Positions 21,471-34,191 of a DNA stretch of 64,000 nucleotides are shown in pieces. Numbering within the stretch: position 1 is the first letter of the stretch; the number at the start of each line of letters is the position of its first letter. The notes beneath the pieces are model-generated. The model was given only the letters and a program-made list of their open reading frames with translations. It did not search any database and had not been told where the DNA came from. The translations under genes were made by a program, and so were the position numbers. The stretch is from Ramlibacter paludis (GTDB taxonomy: Bacteria > Pseudomonadota > Gammaproteobacteria > Burkholderiales > Burkholderiaceae_C), in contig NZ_JAKLTM010000006.1 of assembly GCF_022012305.1 (NCBI RefSeq), forward strand, positions 1 through 64,000. The letters run 5' to 3'.

Positions 21471-21955
21471 AAGCGAACGCCGGCCGAGAACCGCAGCCGG
21501 TCCGAGCCGTTCAAGGGATGGGGCTGCGTCTCGTACGCGAGGCGCAAGTACGTGCGCGCCCAGTCGTAGCGCACCGCGAGGCCCAGCCGCTCCTGTCCCA
21601 GCTGACGGGTGACGTGCATGGACAGCGCGTCGCCGTCGCGGAAGGTGTAGCCGCCGCCCACGCTCACCACGTCGGTCTCCAGGCTGCGGCCCACGCCGAC
21701 GCGGGCGAACCAGCGATGGCCGGCCTGCAACGACAAGCCACTGCCGGTGGTGGACGTGGCCGCCGCCAGCTGCAAGGGTCCGGCATTCACCAGGGCCAGG
21801 CGCGGGGTGACTTCGGGATCCAGCAGGGGCGCGACGCTGGTCAGGGAATAGCTGGGCGCGACGATTTGCGCCGAGGAACCGCCCGCGGCCGCCACGAGCG
21901 CGGCGGCCACCAGGGCCTGGGCGATGAAGGGTGAGACGCGGTCCATGGCATTCAA
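21467..21955 (-). CDS. Small exported protein with beta-barrel-like features, function unknown
   Basis: Not assigned to a known family. It is about 162 residues, with a signal peptide near residues 4-30 (FIAQALVAAALVAAAGGSSAQ). The rest alternates hydrophobic and polar residues in strands (RWFARVGVG, VVSVGGGYTFRDG, LGLAVRYDWARTYLRLAYET) and ends in RFSAGVRF. A terminal Phe after alternating residues is the usual signal for outer-membrane insertion, so a small outer-membrane barrel is the best guess. Its stop codon overlaps that of the CYTH-CHAD gene as CTAG at 21467-21470. Met4 is an alternative start. Confidence 0.7.
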   Translation of the reverse strand: MNAMDRVSPFIAQALVAAALVAAAGGSSAQIVAPSYSLTSVAPLLDPEVTPRLALVNAGPLQLAAATSTTGSGLSLQAGHRWFARVGVGRSLETDVVSVGGGYTFRDGDALSMHVTRQLGQERLGLAVRYDWARTYLRLAYETQPHPLNGSDRLRFSAGVRF

Positions 21956-22031
21956 TGTAGACCTTGGTAAAGCGTCTGGCGAGTGGGCGGTTGCCCATGT
22001 GGCAGGCTAGCCACGGGGATTCCGACGAACG

Positions 22032-22571
22032 CTAGACGGGCGCCAGCGGACGGTAAGGCGCTGGGGGCAAATGCACCACGATGGCGTCTCCTGCACGGAT
22101 CTCGCCGCCTTCGTGCACGATCGCCATCACGCCCGCCTTCCGCACCAATTCGCCGGCGGCGTCCCGGTCCAGCACGGCCGCGGTCAGGCCGCGTTGGAAA
22201 CGATCGATCTGGCTGCACGGATTGCGCAGGCCGGTGAGCTCGATCTCGGCAGATCCGATCCGAAGCCGCGTTCCGGTGGGGAGTTCCAGCAGGTTCAAGC
22301 CGCGGGTGGTGATGTTCTCGCCCAGGTCGCCCGGGAACACGGCGAAATCACGCTCCACCAGCTCGTCGAACAGCTCCGCGTGCAGCAGGTGCACCTGCCG
22401 CAGGTTGGGCGCCGAGGGATCGCGCGCCACCCGCGAACGATGTTGCACCGTTGCACCGGCGTGGGCGTCGCCGGCAACGCCGAGGCCAGGCACCAGCGTG
22501 ATGGTGTCTTCGGCGAACTTGCTGAAGCTGTGGTCTGCGCTGCGATGGACGGCGAGTACACGCCCCTCCAT
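22032..22571 (-). CDS. MOSC domain protein
   Basis: Protein of 179 residues consisting of one MOSC (molybdenum cofactor sulfurase C-terminal) domain of the YiiM-like single-domain type. The conserved Cys is in LTGLRNPCSQIDRF and the motif PGDLGENITTRGLNLLELP is typical. Such proteins bind molybdenum cofactor or carry sulfur. The specific substrate is unknown. Its ATG overlaps the glmM stop by one base (TGATG), so it is translated as the tail of the folP-glmM unit. Confidence 0.88.
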   Translation of the reverse strand: MEGRVLAVHRSADHSFSKFAEDTITLVPGLGVAGDAHAGATVQHRSRVARDPSAPNLRQVHLLHAELFDELVERDFAVFPGDLGENITTRGLNLLELPTGTRLRIGSAEIELTGLRNPCSQIDRFQRGLTAAVLDRDAAGELVRKAGVMAIVHEGGEIRAGDAIVVHLPPAPYRPLAPV

Positions 22572-23905
22572 CAGCCGGTCCGCACCGCTTCGGCCAGGCG
22601 CTCGGCGGCGCTGCGCGCCACCTGCTCCTCGCGCGCTTCCACCATCACGCGCAGCAACGGCTCGGTGCCGCTGGCGCGGATCAGCACGCGGCCGCTGCCG
22701 GCGAGCTCGGCCTCGACCTTCGCGGTCTCGGCGGACAGCTTGGTGTTCTCCTTCCAGTCCTGGCCGGGCTGCAGGCGCACGTTGATCAGGGTCTGCGGGA
22801 ACAGCGTCACGTCCTCCAGCAGGCGCGACAGCTTCTTGCCGCTGCGCGCGCAGGCCTTCAGCACCTGCAGCGCGCTGATCAGGCCGTCGCCGGTGGTGTG
22901 CTGGTCCAGGCAAAGCAGATGGCCGGAGCCCTCGCCGCCCAGCAGCCAGCCGCGCTTTTCCAGTTCTTCCAGCACGTAGCGGTCGCCGACCTTGGCGCGC
23001 ACGAACTCGACGTCGCGCTCCTTCAGCGCCAGTTCCACCGCCATGTTGGTCATGAGCGTGCCGACGGCACCGGGCACGCGATGGCCTTGCGCCAGCCGGT
23101 CCATCACCATCAGGTAGAGCAACTCGTCGCCGTTGAACAGGCGGCCATCGGCGTCCACCATCTGCAGGCGGTCGGCGTCGCCATCGAGGGCGATGCCGAA
23201 GTCGGCACGGTTGGCGCGCACGGCCGCGACGAGCGCCTGGGGATGGGTGGCGCCCACCTTGTCGTTGATATTCAGGCCGTCGGGCGAGCAGCCCAGGCAG
23301 AAGACCTCCGCGCCCAGCTCGTGGAACACCTTGGGCGCGATGTGGTACGCGGCGCCGTTGGCGGCGTCGACCGCGATCGTCATGCCCTTGAGCGTGAGGT
23401 CGTTGGAGAAGGTGCTCTTGCAGAACTCGATGTAGCGGCCGGCCGCGTCCTCGAGCCGGCGCGCCTTGCCGATGGTGGCGGAGCCCGCCCACACGGGCGG
23501 CTCCTCCAGCGCGGCCTCCACGTCCAGCTCCCAGGCGTCGGGCAGCTTGGTGCCCTGCGCGCTGAAGAACTTGATGCCGTTGTCCGGATAGGCGTTGTGG
23601 CTGGCGCTGATCACCACGCCCAGGCTGGCGCGCTGCGCGCGCGTGAGGTAGGCCACGCCGGGCGTGGGCAGCGGGCCGAGCAGCACGACGTCGACGCCGG
23701 CGGAGTTGAAGCCCGACTCCAGCGCGCTTTCCAGCATGTAGCCGGAGATGCGCGTGTCCTTGCCGATCAGCACGGTCGGGCGCTCCTCGGTACGCGTCAG
23801 CACGCGGCCGACCGCATGCGCGAGCTTCAGCACGAAGTCGGGCGTGATGGGCGCCTCGCCCACCTTGCCGCGGATGCCGTCGGTGCCGAAATACTTCCTG
23901 CTCAT
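22571..23905 (-). CDS. glmM: Phosphoglucosamine mutase
   Basis: Converts glucosamine-6-phosphate to glucosamine-1-phosphate for UDP-GlcNAc, peptidoglycan and lipid A. The product is 444 residues. It opens with [16 protein letters not shown], the phosphoserine is Ser102 in [12 protein letters not shown], the metal-binding loop is [11 protein letters not shown], and [12 protein letters not shown] is the C-terminal phosphate-binding loop. It overlaps folP by four bases (ATGA), the same folP-glmM pairing as in E. coli. Confidence 0.98.
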   Translation of the reverse strand: MSRKYFGTDGIRGKVGEAPITPDFVLKLAHAVGRVLTRTEERPTVLIGKDTRISGYMLESALESGFNSAGVDVVLLGPLPTPGVAYLTRAQRASLGVVISASHNAYPDNGIKFFSAQGTKLPDAWELDVEAALEEPPVWAGSATIGKARRLEDAAGRYIEFCKSTFSNDLTLKGMTIAVDAANGAAYHIAPKVFHELGAEVFCLGCSPDGLNINDKVGATHPQALVAAVRANRADFGIALDGDADRLQMVDADGRLFNGDELLYLMVMDRLAQGHRVPGAVGTLMTNMAVELALKERDVEFVRAKVGDRYVLEELEKRGWLLGGEGSGHLLCLDQHTTGDGLISALQVLKACARSGKKLSRLLEDVTLFPQTLINVRLQPGQDWKENTKLSAETAKVEAELAGSGRVLIRASGTEPLLRVMVEAREEQVARSAAERLAEAVRTG

Positions 23906-24756
23906 GATTCTCCCTCTGCCGGCAAAGTGCCGGCCTTCTGCATTGCGTTGAAAACCTTCAGGGCCGCGACGGTGTCGCGCACGTCGTGCACGCGCACGAT
24001 GCGCGCGCCGCGCTCCGCGGCCAGCAGCGCCGCCGCCACGCTGGCCGCGGCACGTTCATCCACCGCGAGGCCCGTGACCGTACCGAGCGAAGACTTGCGC
24101 GACCAGCCCGCCAGCAGCGGATAGCCATCGTGCGCCAGTTCCTCCTGGCGTGCGAGCAAGGCGAAATTCTGCCCCACGGTCTTGCCGAAACCGATGCCGG
24201 GGTCCCAGCAGATGCGCTCGGCGGCGACGCCGCGCGCGCGCAGCGCGTCCGTGCGCACGCGCAGGAACTGCAGCACCTGGGGCACCGCATCGCCCGGCAG
24301 CGGGCTGCGCTGCATGGTGCGCGGCTCGCCGTGCATGTGCATCAGGCAGACGCCGCAGGCCGGATGCTGCGCGACCACGTCCTCGGCGCCCGGTTGCCGC
24401 AGCGCCCAGATGTCATTGACGATGTCGGCGCCCAGGTCCAGCGCGGCGCGCATCGTTTCGGGCTTGTAGGTGTCGACGGAGATGGGCACGCCCAGCTTCA
24501 CCGCCTCGCGCAGCACCGGCAGCACGCGCGCCAGTTCCTCCTCGAGCGGCACCGGGTCCATGCCCGGACGGCTCGACTCGCCGCCGATGTCGAGGATGTC
24601 CGCGCCGTCGGCGAGGAGCTGCTCGCAGTGCGCCAGCGCATTCGTCGTGCTGGCGAAGCGGCCGCCGTCGGAAAAGGAATCCGGCGTGACGTTCACGATG
24701 CCCATCACCCGGGCGCGATCCAGGTCTATGCGGTAGCGGGACGTCTGCCAGAGCAT
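23902..24756 (-). CDS. folP: Dihydropteroate synthase
   Basis: Condenses p-aminobenzoate with dihydropterin pyrophosphate in folate synthesis and is the sulfonamide target. About 284 residues from [12 protein letters not shown]. The first signature [16 protein letters not shown] lies near residue 18, the second is [14 protein letters not shown], and the Lys/Arg substrate loop is [12 protein letters not shown]. The start at 24756 excludes an upstream in-frame stretch that covers the ftsH terminator. It is coupled to glmM. Confidence 0.96.
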   Translation of the reverse strand: MLWQTSRYRIDLDRARVMGIVNVTPDSFSDGGRFASTTNALAHCEQLLADGADILDIGGESSRPGMDPVPLEEELARVLPVLREAVKLGVPISVDTYKPETMRAALDLGADIVNDIWALRQPGAEDVVAQHPACGVCLMHMHGEPRTMQRSPLPGDAVPQVLQFLRVRTDALRARGVAAERICWDPGIGFGKTVGQNFALLARQEELAHDGYPLLAGWSRKSSLGTVTGLAVDERAAASVAAALLAAERGARIVRVHDVRDTVAALKVFNAMQKAGTLPAEGES

Positions 24757-24784
24757 GGGCTGGATTTTGCTCCCGCGCGGCAAT

Positions 24785-24812
24785 GAAAAAGAGGCCCGGA
24801 GGGCCTCTTGTG
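24785..24812 (-). terminator. Rho-independent terminator after ftsH
   Basis: On the minus strand, AAGAGGCCC-TCC-GGGCCTCTT runs into TTTC. It lies 18 bases after the ftsH stop and before folP, so folP needs read-through or its own promoter. Confidence 0.85.
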
Positions 24813-24829
24813 GAGAGTTCATCGAACTT

Positions 24830-26737
<1,908 letters not shown>

Positions 26738-26871
26738 ACTGTGTCTCCGGGGTCGGGATGGCCCATCTCCTGAGCCAATTGACGCCCATTCTAGGGGTTT
26801 CAAGGGATGGAACGATGTATTTTGCCTACGCGTTCCATAGGAAAGCAGGCAGGATTTCTGCCGGAGAGGGA

Positions 26872-27537
26872 CTACCTGCTTGCGTTTTTGGGGCCGATCC
26901 CGACCAGAAAGGTCTCGGACGACTTGTCGCGCGAGGCCTTGGGCTTGAGCGGCTTGACGGTGCGGAACTGCTCCTTGAAGCGCTTCACCAGCTGGCTGTA
27001 GCCGCTGCCGTGGAACACCTTGCAGACCAGCGCGCCTTCCGGTTTCAGGTGTTGCATGGCGAATTCGATCGCCAGTTCCACCAGGAGTTCGATGCGCGCC
27101 GAGTCCGAGGACGGGATGCCCGACAGGTTGGGGGCCATGTCCGAGACCACGGCGTCGACCTTGCGGCCCGCCAGCTCCTTGTCCAGCGCGGCCGCCGCCT
27201 CCGGCTCGCGGAAGTCACCCTGCAGGAAGGTCACGCCCTCGATCGGCTCCATCGGCAGGATGTCGAGCGCGAGGATGGTGCCGTTCAACTCGCCCACGGC
27301 GGCGCCCTTGGGCGACAGCCTGCGGCGCACGTACTGGCTCCAGGCCCCCGGCGTGGAGCCGAGGTCGACCACCAGGTGGCCGGGCTTGATCAGGCCGAGC
27401 TGCTCGTCGATCTCCTTCAGCTTGTACGCGGCCCGGGCGCGGTAGCCCTCTTTCTGGGCGAGCTTCACATAGGGGTCGTTCACATGGTCGTTCAACCATG
27501 ACTTGGTGACCTTCTTGCTCTTCGTCTTGACTTTCAT
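26872..27537 (-). CDS. rlmE: 23S rRNA 2'-O-ribose U2552 methyltransferase
   Basis: FtsJ/RrmJ-family methyltransferase of 221 residues. The SAM-binding motif [15 protein letters not shown] and the K-D-K-E catalytic set are in place (the first Lys in [11 protein letters not shown], Asp in [11 protein letters not shown], the second Lys in [10 protein letters not shown]). It methylates U2552 of the large-subunit A loop in late assembly. It is followed by ftsH, as in E. coli, and diverges from yhbY across 33 bases. Confidence 0.96.
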   Translation of the reverse strand: MKVKTKSKKVTKSWLNDHVNDPYVKLAQKEGYRARAAYKLKEIDEQLGLIKPGHLVVDLGSTPGAWSQYVRRRLSPKGAAVGELNGTILALDILPMEPIEGVTFLQGDFREPEAAAALDKELAGRKVDAVVSDMAPNLSGIPSSDSARIELLVELAIEFAMQHLKPEGALVCKVFHGSGYSQLVKRFKEQFRTVKPLKPKASRDKSSETFLVGIGPKNASR

Positions 27538-27554
27538 ATGCGATCTGCCCTAAC

Positions 27555-27565
27555 TGGGATAATAC
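27555..27565. promoter_or_regulatory. Symmetric -10 element shared by yhbY (+) and rlmE (-)
   Basis: Within the 33-base divergent region, the plus strand reads TGG-GATAAT (27555-27563), an extended -10. The minus strand of nearly the same bases reads TATTAT (27564-27559), five of six to consensus. No other -10 is evident. Placing a start seven bases downstream puts the yhbY transcript at its own ATG (27571) and the rlmE start about 15 bases before its ATG. Confidence 0.5.
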
Positions 27566-27570
27566 GGCCC

Positions 27571-28044
27571 ATGCCTGCAATTCAACTGACCATCGCCGAG
27601 CGCAAGGCGCATCGGGCCGAAGCCCACCACCTCGATCCCGTGGTGATGATCGGCAACGACGGTCTCACGCCCGCCGTCCGCAAGGAAGCCCACAACGCCC
27701 TCAACGCCCACGGCCTGATCAAGATCCGCGTGCTCGGCGACGACCGCGAAGCCCGCGAAGCCATGTACCAGCAGCTGGCGGACGAGCTGAACGCCGCGCC
27801 CATCCAGCACATCGGCAAGCTGCTGGTGCTGTGGCGTCCCAAGCCGAAGAAGGAAAAGGCCGAGGACGAGGACCGAAAGCCGGGCCCGCGCGAGTTCAAG
27901 GTGGTCAAGAACTCCAGCCGCGGCGGCCAGCGCCCCGAGGTCAAGCGCGTGCGCGTGCTGGGCAACCAGCGCCTGACCCCCGGCGGCCAGGTGCGCAAGG
28001 CCAAGCCTAAGCAGAAGTCGGTGAAGAAGTCGCGGGCCGAGTAA
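27571..28044 (+). CDS. yhbY: YhbY/CRM-domain ribosome assembly RNA-binding protein
   Basis: Protein of 157 residues. The first 95 or so form the CRM (YhbY) RNA-binding domain with the GxxG-type loop MIGNDGLTPAV and the helix KEAHNALNAHGLIKIRVLGDD. The remainder is a Lys/Arg-rich tail not present in the 97-residue E. coli protein and likely disordered. E. coli YhbY associates with pre-50S particles. ATG at 27571 has no Shine-Dalgarno sequence, and the preceding eight bases follow directly on a -10 element, which suggests a leaderless message. It overlaps the convergent DUF4149 gene by 38 bases. Confidence 0.9.
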   Translation: MPAIQLTIAERKAHRAEAHHLDPVVMIGNDGLTPAVRKEAHNALNAHGLIKIRVLGDDREAREAMYQQLADELNAAPIQHIGKLLVLWRPKPKKEKAEDEDRKPGPREFKVVKNSSRGGQRPEVKRVRVLGNQRLTPGGQVRKAKPKQKSVKKSRAE

Positions 28045-28447
28045 GCCTCCACAGCACGACCAGCGCGCACAGCCACTGGGCGGCGTACATCGCCGTCCCG
28101 GCGCCGTGCCACAAGGCCAGGTCCTGCCGCAGCACGATGCGCGGGGCCACCGCGAATTCCTGCAGCAGCGCCAGCAGCATCCCGGCCAGCACGTAGACCA
28201 GCGCGCCGTTGCCCCAGTCCATGCGCGGCGCATCCTCGCGCGCGCTCGACGCCATCAGCAGCAGCATCCCGCAGCCCACGCCGACCCAGGTCTGCGCGGC
28301 GAACAGCTTCGCCGCCATCTGGCCGGCCTGCGCCGGGCTTCCGAGGCTGGCGAACAGCATCGGCACCACCAGGAAACCCACCGCCGTCAGGCTGCCCCAC
28401 CAGAGGGCGGCGGCCAGCACGGCCAGGCGGGCTTTCCAGGGCGCCAC
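28007..28447 (-). CDS. DUF4149 membrane protein
   Basis: Protein of 146 residues with four hydrophobic segments (about 6-32, 50-66, 80-98 and 115-136). It has the DUF4149 look: WWGSLTAVGFLVVPMLFASL at the start and a small polar tail. No biochemical role is established for the family. It is two bases downstream of greA on the same strand and therefore likely co-transcribed, and convergent with yhbY. Confidence 0.8.
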   Translation of the reverse strand: MAPWKARLAVLAAALWWGSLTAVGFLVVPMLFASLGSPAQAGQMAAKLFAAQTWVGVGCGMLLLMASSAREDAPRMDWGNGALVYVLAGMLLALLQEFAVAPRIVLRQDLALWHGAGTAMYAAQWLCALVVLWRLTRPATSSPTSA

Positions 28448-28449
28448 GG

Positions 28450-28926
28450 TCAGAGGTAGGAGACGGCGACGATCTCGTAGCGCTTGGTGCCGCCGGGCGC
28501 CTGCACTTCGGCGGTGTCGCCCTCTTCCTTGCCGATCAGCGCGCGGCCGATCGGGCTGGACACGTTGATCAGGCCCTGCTTCAGGTCGGCCTCGTCCTCG
28601 CCGACGATCTGGTACTTGACCTTCTCGCCGCTGGTTTCTTCCTCGAGTTCCACGGTGGCGCCGAACACCACCTTGCCGCCGGCGTCCACCGACGACGGGT
28701 CGATGATCTGCGCGGCGGCCAGCTTGCCCTCGATCTCCTGGATGCGGCCTTCGATGAAGCCCTGGCGGTCCTTGGCGGCGTCGTATTCGGCGTTCTCGGA
28801 CAGGTCACCCTGGGCCCGCGCCTCGGCGATCGCCTGGATCACGCCCGGGCGGTCGACGGTCTTCAGGCGGTGCAGCTCGGTCTTGAGCTTCTCGGCGCCG
28901 CGCTTGGTGATGGGAATGGTGGCCAT
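28450..28926 (-). CDS. greA: Transcription elongation factor GreA
   Basis: Rescues backtracked RNA polymerase by stimulating transcript cleavage. It is 158 residues with an N-terminal antiparallel coiled coil (about 1-75) carrying the acidic tip in [13 protein letters not shown] and a C-terminal FKBP-like domain ([22 protein letters not shown]). It follows carB after a terminator and precedes the DUF4149 gene. The carAB-greA order is common in proteobacteria. Confidence 0.97.
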   Translation of the reverse strand: MATIPITKRGAEKLKTELHRLKTVDRPGVIQAIAEARAQGDLSENAEYDAAKDRQGFIEGRIQEIEGKLAAAQIIDPSSVDAGGKVVFGATVELEEETSGEKVKYQIVGEDEADLKQGLINVSSPIGRALIGKEEGDTAEVQAPGGTKRYEIVAVSYL

Positions 28927-28944
28927 GAAGGTTCGGTCTCCAAA

Positions 28945-28979
28945 TGAAAACCGCCGAACGTTGCCGCTCGGCGGTTCTT
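28945..28979 (-). terminator. Terminator between carB and greA
   Basis: On the minus strand, AACCGCCGA / TCGGCGGTT forms a nine-pair stem around a ten-base loop and is followed by TTCATTT. It lies about 14 bases after the carB stop and ends just before greA. Confidence 0.75.
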
Positions 28980-28992
28980 CTGCGATGACTAA

Positions 28993-32280
<3,288 letters not shown>

Positions 32281-32285
32281 ATGTT

Positions 32286-32320
32286 TTAGGTGCTAGGTGC
32301 TGGAGGCTAGAGGCTAGGGA
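32286..32320. repeat. Left heptamer array flanking the four-helix-bundle gene
   Basis: Five head-to-tail heptamers on the plus strand: TTAGGTG, CTAGGTG, CTGGAGG, CTAGAGG, CTAGGGA. The array fills the space between carB and the small gene and supplies that gene's TAG stop codon. Its inner unit CTAGGGA mirrors the inner unit of the right array, so the two arrays form an inverted pair. Confidence 0.85.
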
Positions 32321-32685
32321 GCGAGCTTCTCTTCCAGCCGCTGCTGGAGGGAACGGAGCATCTTTCCAAGCTCATCTGCCTGGGCAACCAGGTCCTCGAT
32401 GGAAGTTGTTCGAACGGAATACAAACGCGCGGCCAGCTCAATCAGGGTCTCCACTTCGGCAAGCGACCCGCTGGCAATCGATAGAAATCTCAAGTAGTCC
32501 TTGGTGGACGAACGCTGATGCCCTTCGGCGATATTGGCCGGGACTGAAACTGCCGCCCGGCGCATCTGGGATATGAGGCCAAACCGTTCGTCAGCGGGCA
32601 ATTCAGTCGAGAGGCGATACACCAGGGAAGTCAGATCCATGCCACGTTGCCAAACGAGCAGGTCCCTATAGCTTCTGATCTGCAT
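32314..32685 (-). CDS. Four-helix-bundle protein (23S rRNA intervening-sequence type)
   Basis: Protein of 123 residues of the family first named from intervening sequences in 23S rRNA. The family pattern is intact: SYRDLLVWQRGMDLTSLVYR, then QMRRAAVSVPANIAEG and LRFLSIASGSLAEVETLI. Four amphipathic helices fill the length. No function is proven for stand-alone copies; relatives include the Avd accessory proteins of diversity-generating retroelements, but no reverse transcriptase is present here. The gene splits carA from carB, has visibly lower GC than its neighbours and is bounded by inverted heptamer arrays. The right array provides GGAGG about ten bases before the ATG. An inserted mobile cassette is likely. 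Confidence 0.88.
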   Translation of the reverse strand: MQIRSYRDLLVWQRGMDLTSLVYRLSTELPADERFGLISQMRRAAVSVPANIAEGHQRSSTKDYLRFLSIASGSLAEVETLIELAARLYSVRTTSIEDLVAQADELGKMLRSLQQRLEEKLAP

Positions 32686-32686
32686 T

Positions 32687-32728
32687 TCCCTAGCCTCCAG
32701 CCTCTAGCCTCTAGCCTCTAGCCTCTAG
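32687..32728. repeat. Right heptamer array flanking the four-helix-bundle gene
   Basis: Six contiguous heptamers. On the minus strand they read four times CTAGAGG, then CTGGAGG and CTAGGGA up to the small gene. The outermost unit contains the carA TAG stop codon (32725-32727). The CTGGAGG unit gives the Shine-Dalgarno sequence of the small gene. Confidence 0.9.
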
Positions 32729-33897
32729 CCCCTCTTGTTCTGGTCCATCAGGCCGGTGAACCGGTCGAAGAGGTAGCCAATGTCGTGCGGGCCTGGGGAT
32801 GCCTCCGGATGGCCCTGGAAGCAGAAGGCCGGCTTGTCGGTGCGGGCCAGGCCTTGCAGCGTGCCGTCGAACAGCGACACGTGCGTCGCCCGCAGGTTCG
32901 CCGGCAGCGTCTTCTCGTCCACCGCGAAGCCGTGGTTCTGGCTGGTGATCGAGACCTGGCCGGAGTCGAGGTCCTTCACGGGATGGTTGGCGCCGTGGTG
33001 GCCGAACTTCATCTTGAAGGTCTTGGCGCCGGAAGCCAGCGCCATGATCTGGTGGCCCAGGCAGATGCCGAAGGTGGGGTAACCGTCCTCGATCAGCTCG
33101 CGCGTGGCGGCGATCGCGTAGTCGCAGGGTTCCGGGTCGCCGGGGCCGTTGGAGAGGAACACGCCATCGGGCTTGAGCTTCTTCACTTCGGCCGCGGGCG
33201 TCTTGGCGGGAACGACCGTCACCTTGCAGCCGCGCTCGGCCAGCATGCGCAGGATGTTCTGCTTCACACCGTAGTCGAAGGCCACCACGTGGTACTTGGC
33301 GTTCTCGAGCTTGCCGTAGCCGGTGCCCAGCTGCCACTCGGTCTGGTCCCAGTCGTAGGACTTCTTCACCGTGACGTCCTGCGCCAGGTCGAGGCCGGCC
33401 ATCGAATGCACGGCGCGCGCCTTGGCAACCGCCTCGTCGACCAGCGCCGGCGTGACTTCCTGGCCTTCCTTCAGGCCGACCAGGCAGCCGTTCTGCGCGC
33501 CCTTGGTGCGCAGCAGGCGGGTGAGCTTGCGGGTGTCGATGTTGGCGATGCCCACCGTCTTCTCGCGCTGCAGGTATTGCTGCAGGGTCATGTCGGCGCG
33601 GAAGCTGGAGGCAATGAGCGGCAGGTCGCGGATCACCAGGCCGGCGGCGTGGATGCGGGTCGCCTCGACGTCCTCGGCGTTCACGCCGTAGTTGCCGATG
33701 TGCGGATAGGTGAGCGTGACGATCTGCTGGCGGTAGCTCGGGTCGGTCAGGATTTCCTGGTAGCCGGTGAGCGACGTGTTGAACACGACCTCGCCGGTGG
33801 TGGATCCTGCGGCGCCGATCGAGTTGCCGATAAAGACCGTGCCGTCTGCGAGCGCCAGGATGGCGGGCGGGAAAGCGCCTTGGAGCGACGAAAGCAC
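32725..33897 (-). CDS. carA: Carbamoyl-phosphate synthase small subunit
   Basis: Glutamine amidotransferase subunit that supplies ammonia to CarB. About 390 residues, with an N-terminal CPSase domain ([27 protein letters not shown]) and a C-terminal class I GATase with nucleophile Cys about 279 in [12 protein letters not shown] and its His/Glu partners in HPEASPG. The start is GTG at 33897, with GGAGA five to six bases upstream; a TTG 14 codons earlier has no such site. The stop codon is embedded in the right heptamer array. Confidence 0.94.
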   Translation of the reverse strand: MLSSLQGAFPPAILALADGTVFIGNSIGAAGSTTGEVVFNTSLTGYQEILTDPSYRQQIVTLTYPHIGNYGVNAEDVEATRIHAAGLVIRDLPLIASSFRADMTLQQYLQREKTVGIANIDTRKLTRLLRTKGAQNGCLVGLKEGQEVTPALVDEAVAKARAVHSMAGLDLAQDVTVKKSYDWDQTEWQLGTGYGKLENAKYHVVAFDYGVKQNILRMLAERGCKVTVVPAKTPAAEVKKLKPDGVFLSNGPGDPEPCDYAIAATRELIEDGYPTFGICLGHQIMALASGAKTFKMKFGHHGANHPVKDLDSGQVSITSQNHGFAVDEKTLPANLRATHVSLFDGTLQGLARTDKPAFCFQGHPEASPGPHDIGYLFDRFTGLMDQNKRG

Positions 33898-34021
33898 TGG
33901 GTTCTCCGATATGGATTCGGGTACGCCCAGCACGATCAAGAGGAACTCTCGATGTTGCTTTTGTCGGAGGGGAGTGCTGAAAGCGCTAGGGCGTACGCGG
34001 GGGTTTGCGGGAAAGCCTCTG

Positions 34022-34027
34022 ATTATA
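34022..34027 (-). promoter_or_regulatory. -10 element of carA
   Basis: A perfect TATAAT on the minus strand lies 125 bases before the carA GTG. The -35 position (17-base spacer) reads AGCAGC and is poor. The long leader leaves room for pyrimidine or arginine control, but no attenuator hairpin was evident. Confidence 0.45.
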
Positions 34028-34191
34028 GCCCGGCCACTGGGCCGGCTGCTCGGCCGCAGCGCATCGCCCGAGGCGGAGCGGCGGGGAAAGCCCTACACTC
34101 GGTTTTCCACCGGGTCGGCTTCCCTAGTGCCTCTAGCCGATGGGCAGCAGCCCGCCCGGTTCGCAGACGCACCGCAGTACGAGGTGCCGTC

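Noticed and set aside
27527..27532. TTGACT as the -35 of yhbY
   Set aside because: The distance to the GATAAT -10 is 25 bases, too long; the extended -10 explains the promoter without it.
32314..32685. Diversity-generating retroelement, because the small protein resembles Avd
   Set aside because: No reverse transcriptase, template or variable repeat is present within the surrounding kilobases.
32687..32728. Heptamer array as a CRISPR-like or satellite array
   Set aside because: Units are contiguous with no spacers, only seven bases long, and paired as inverted arrays around one gene.
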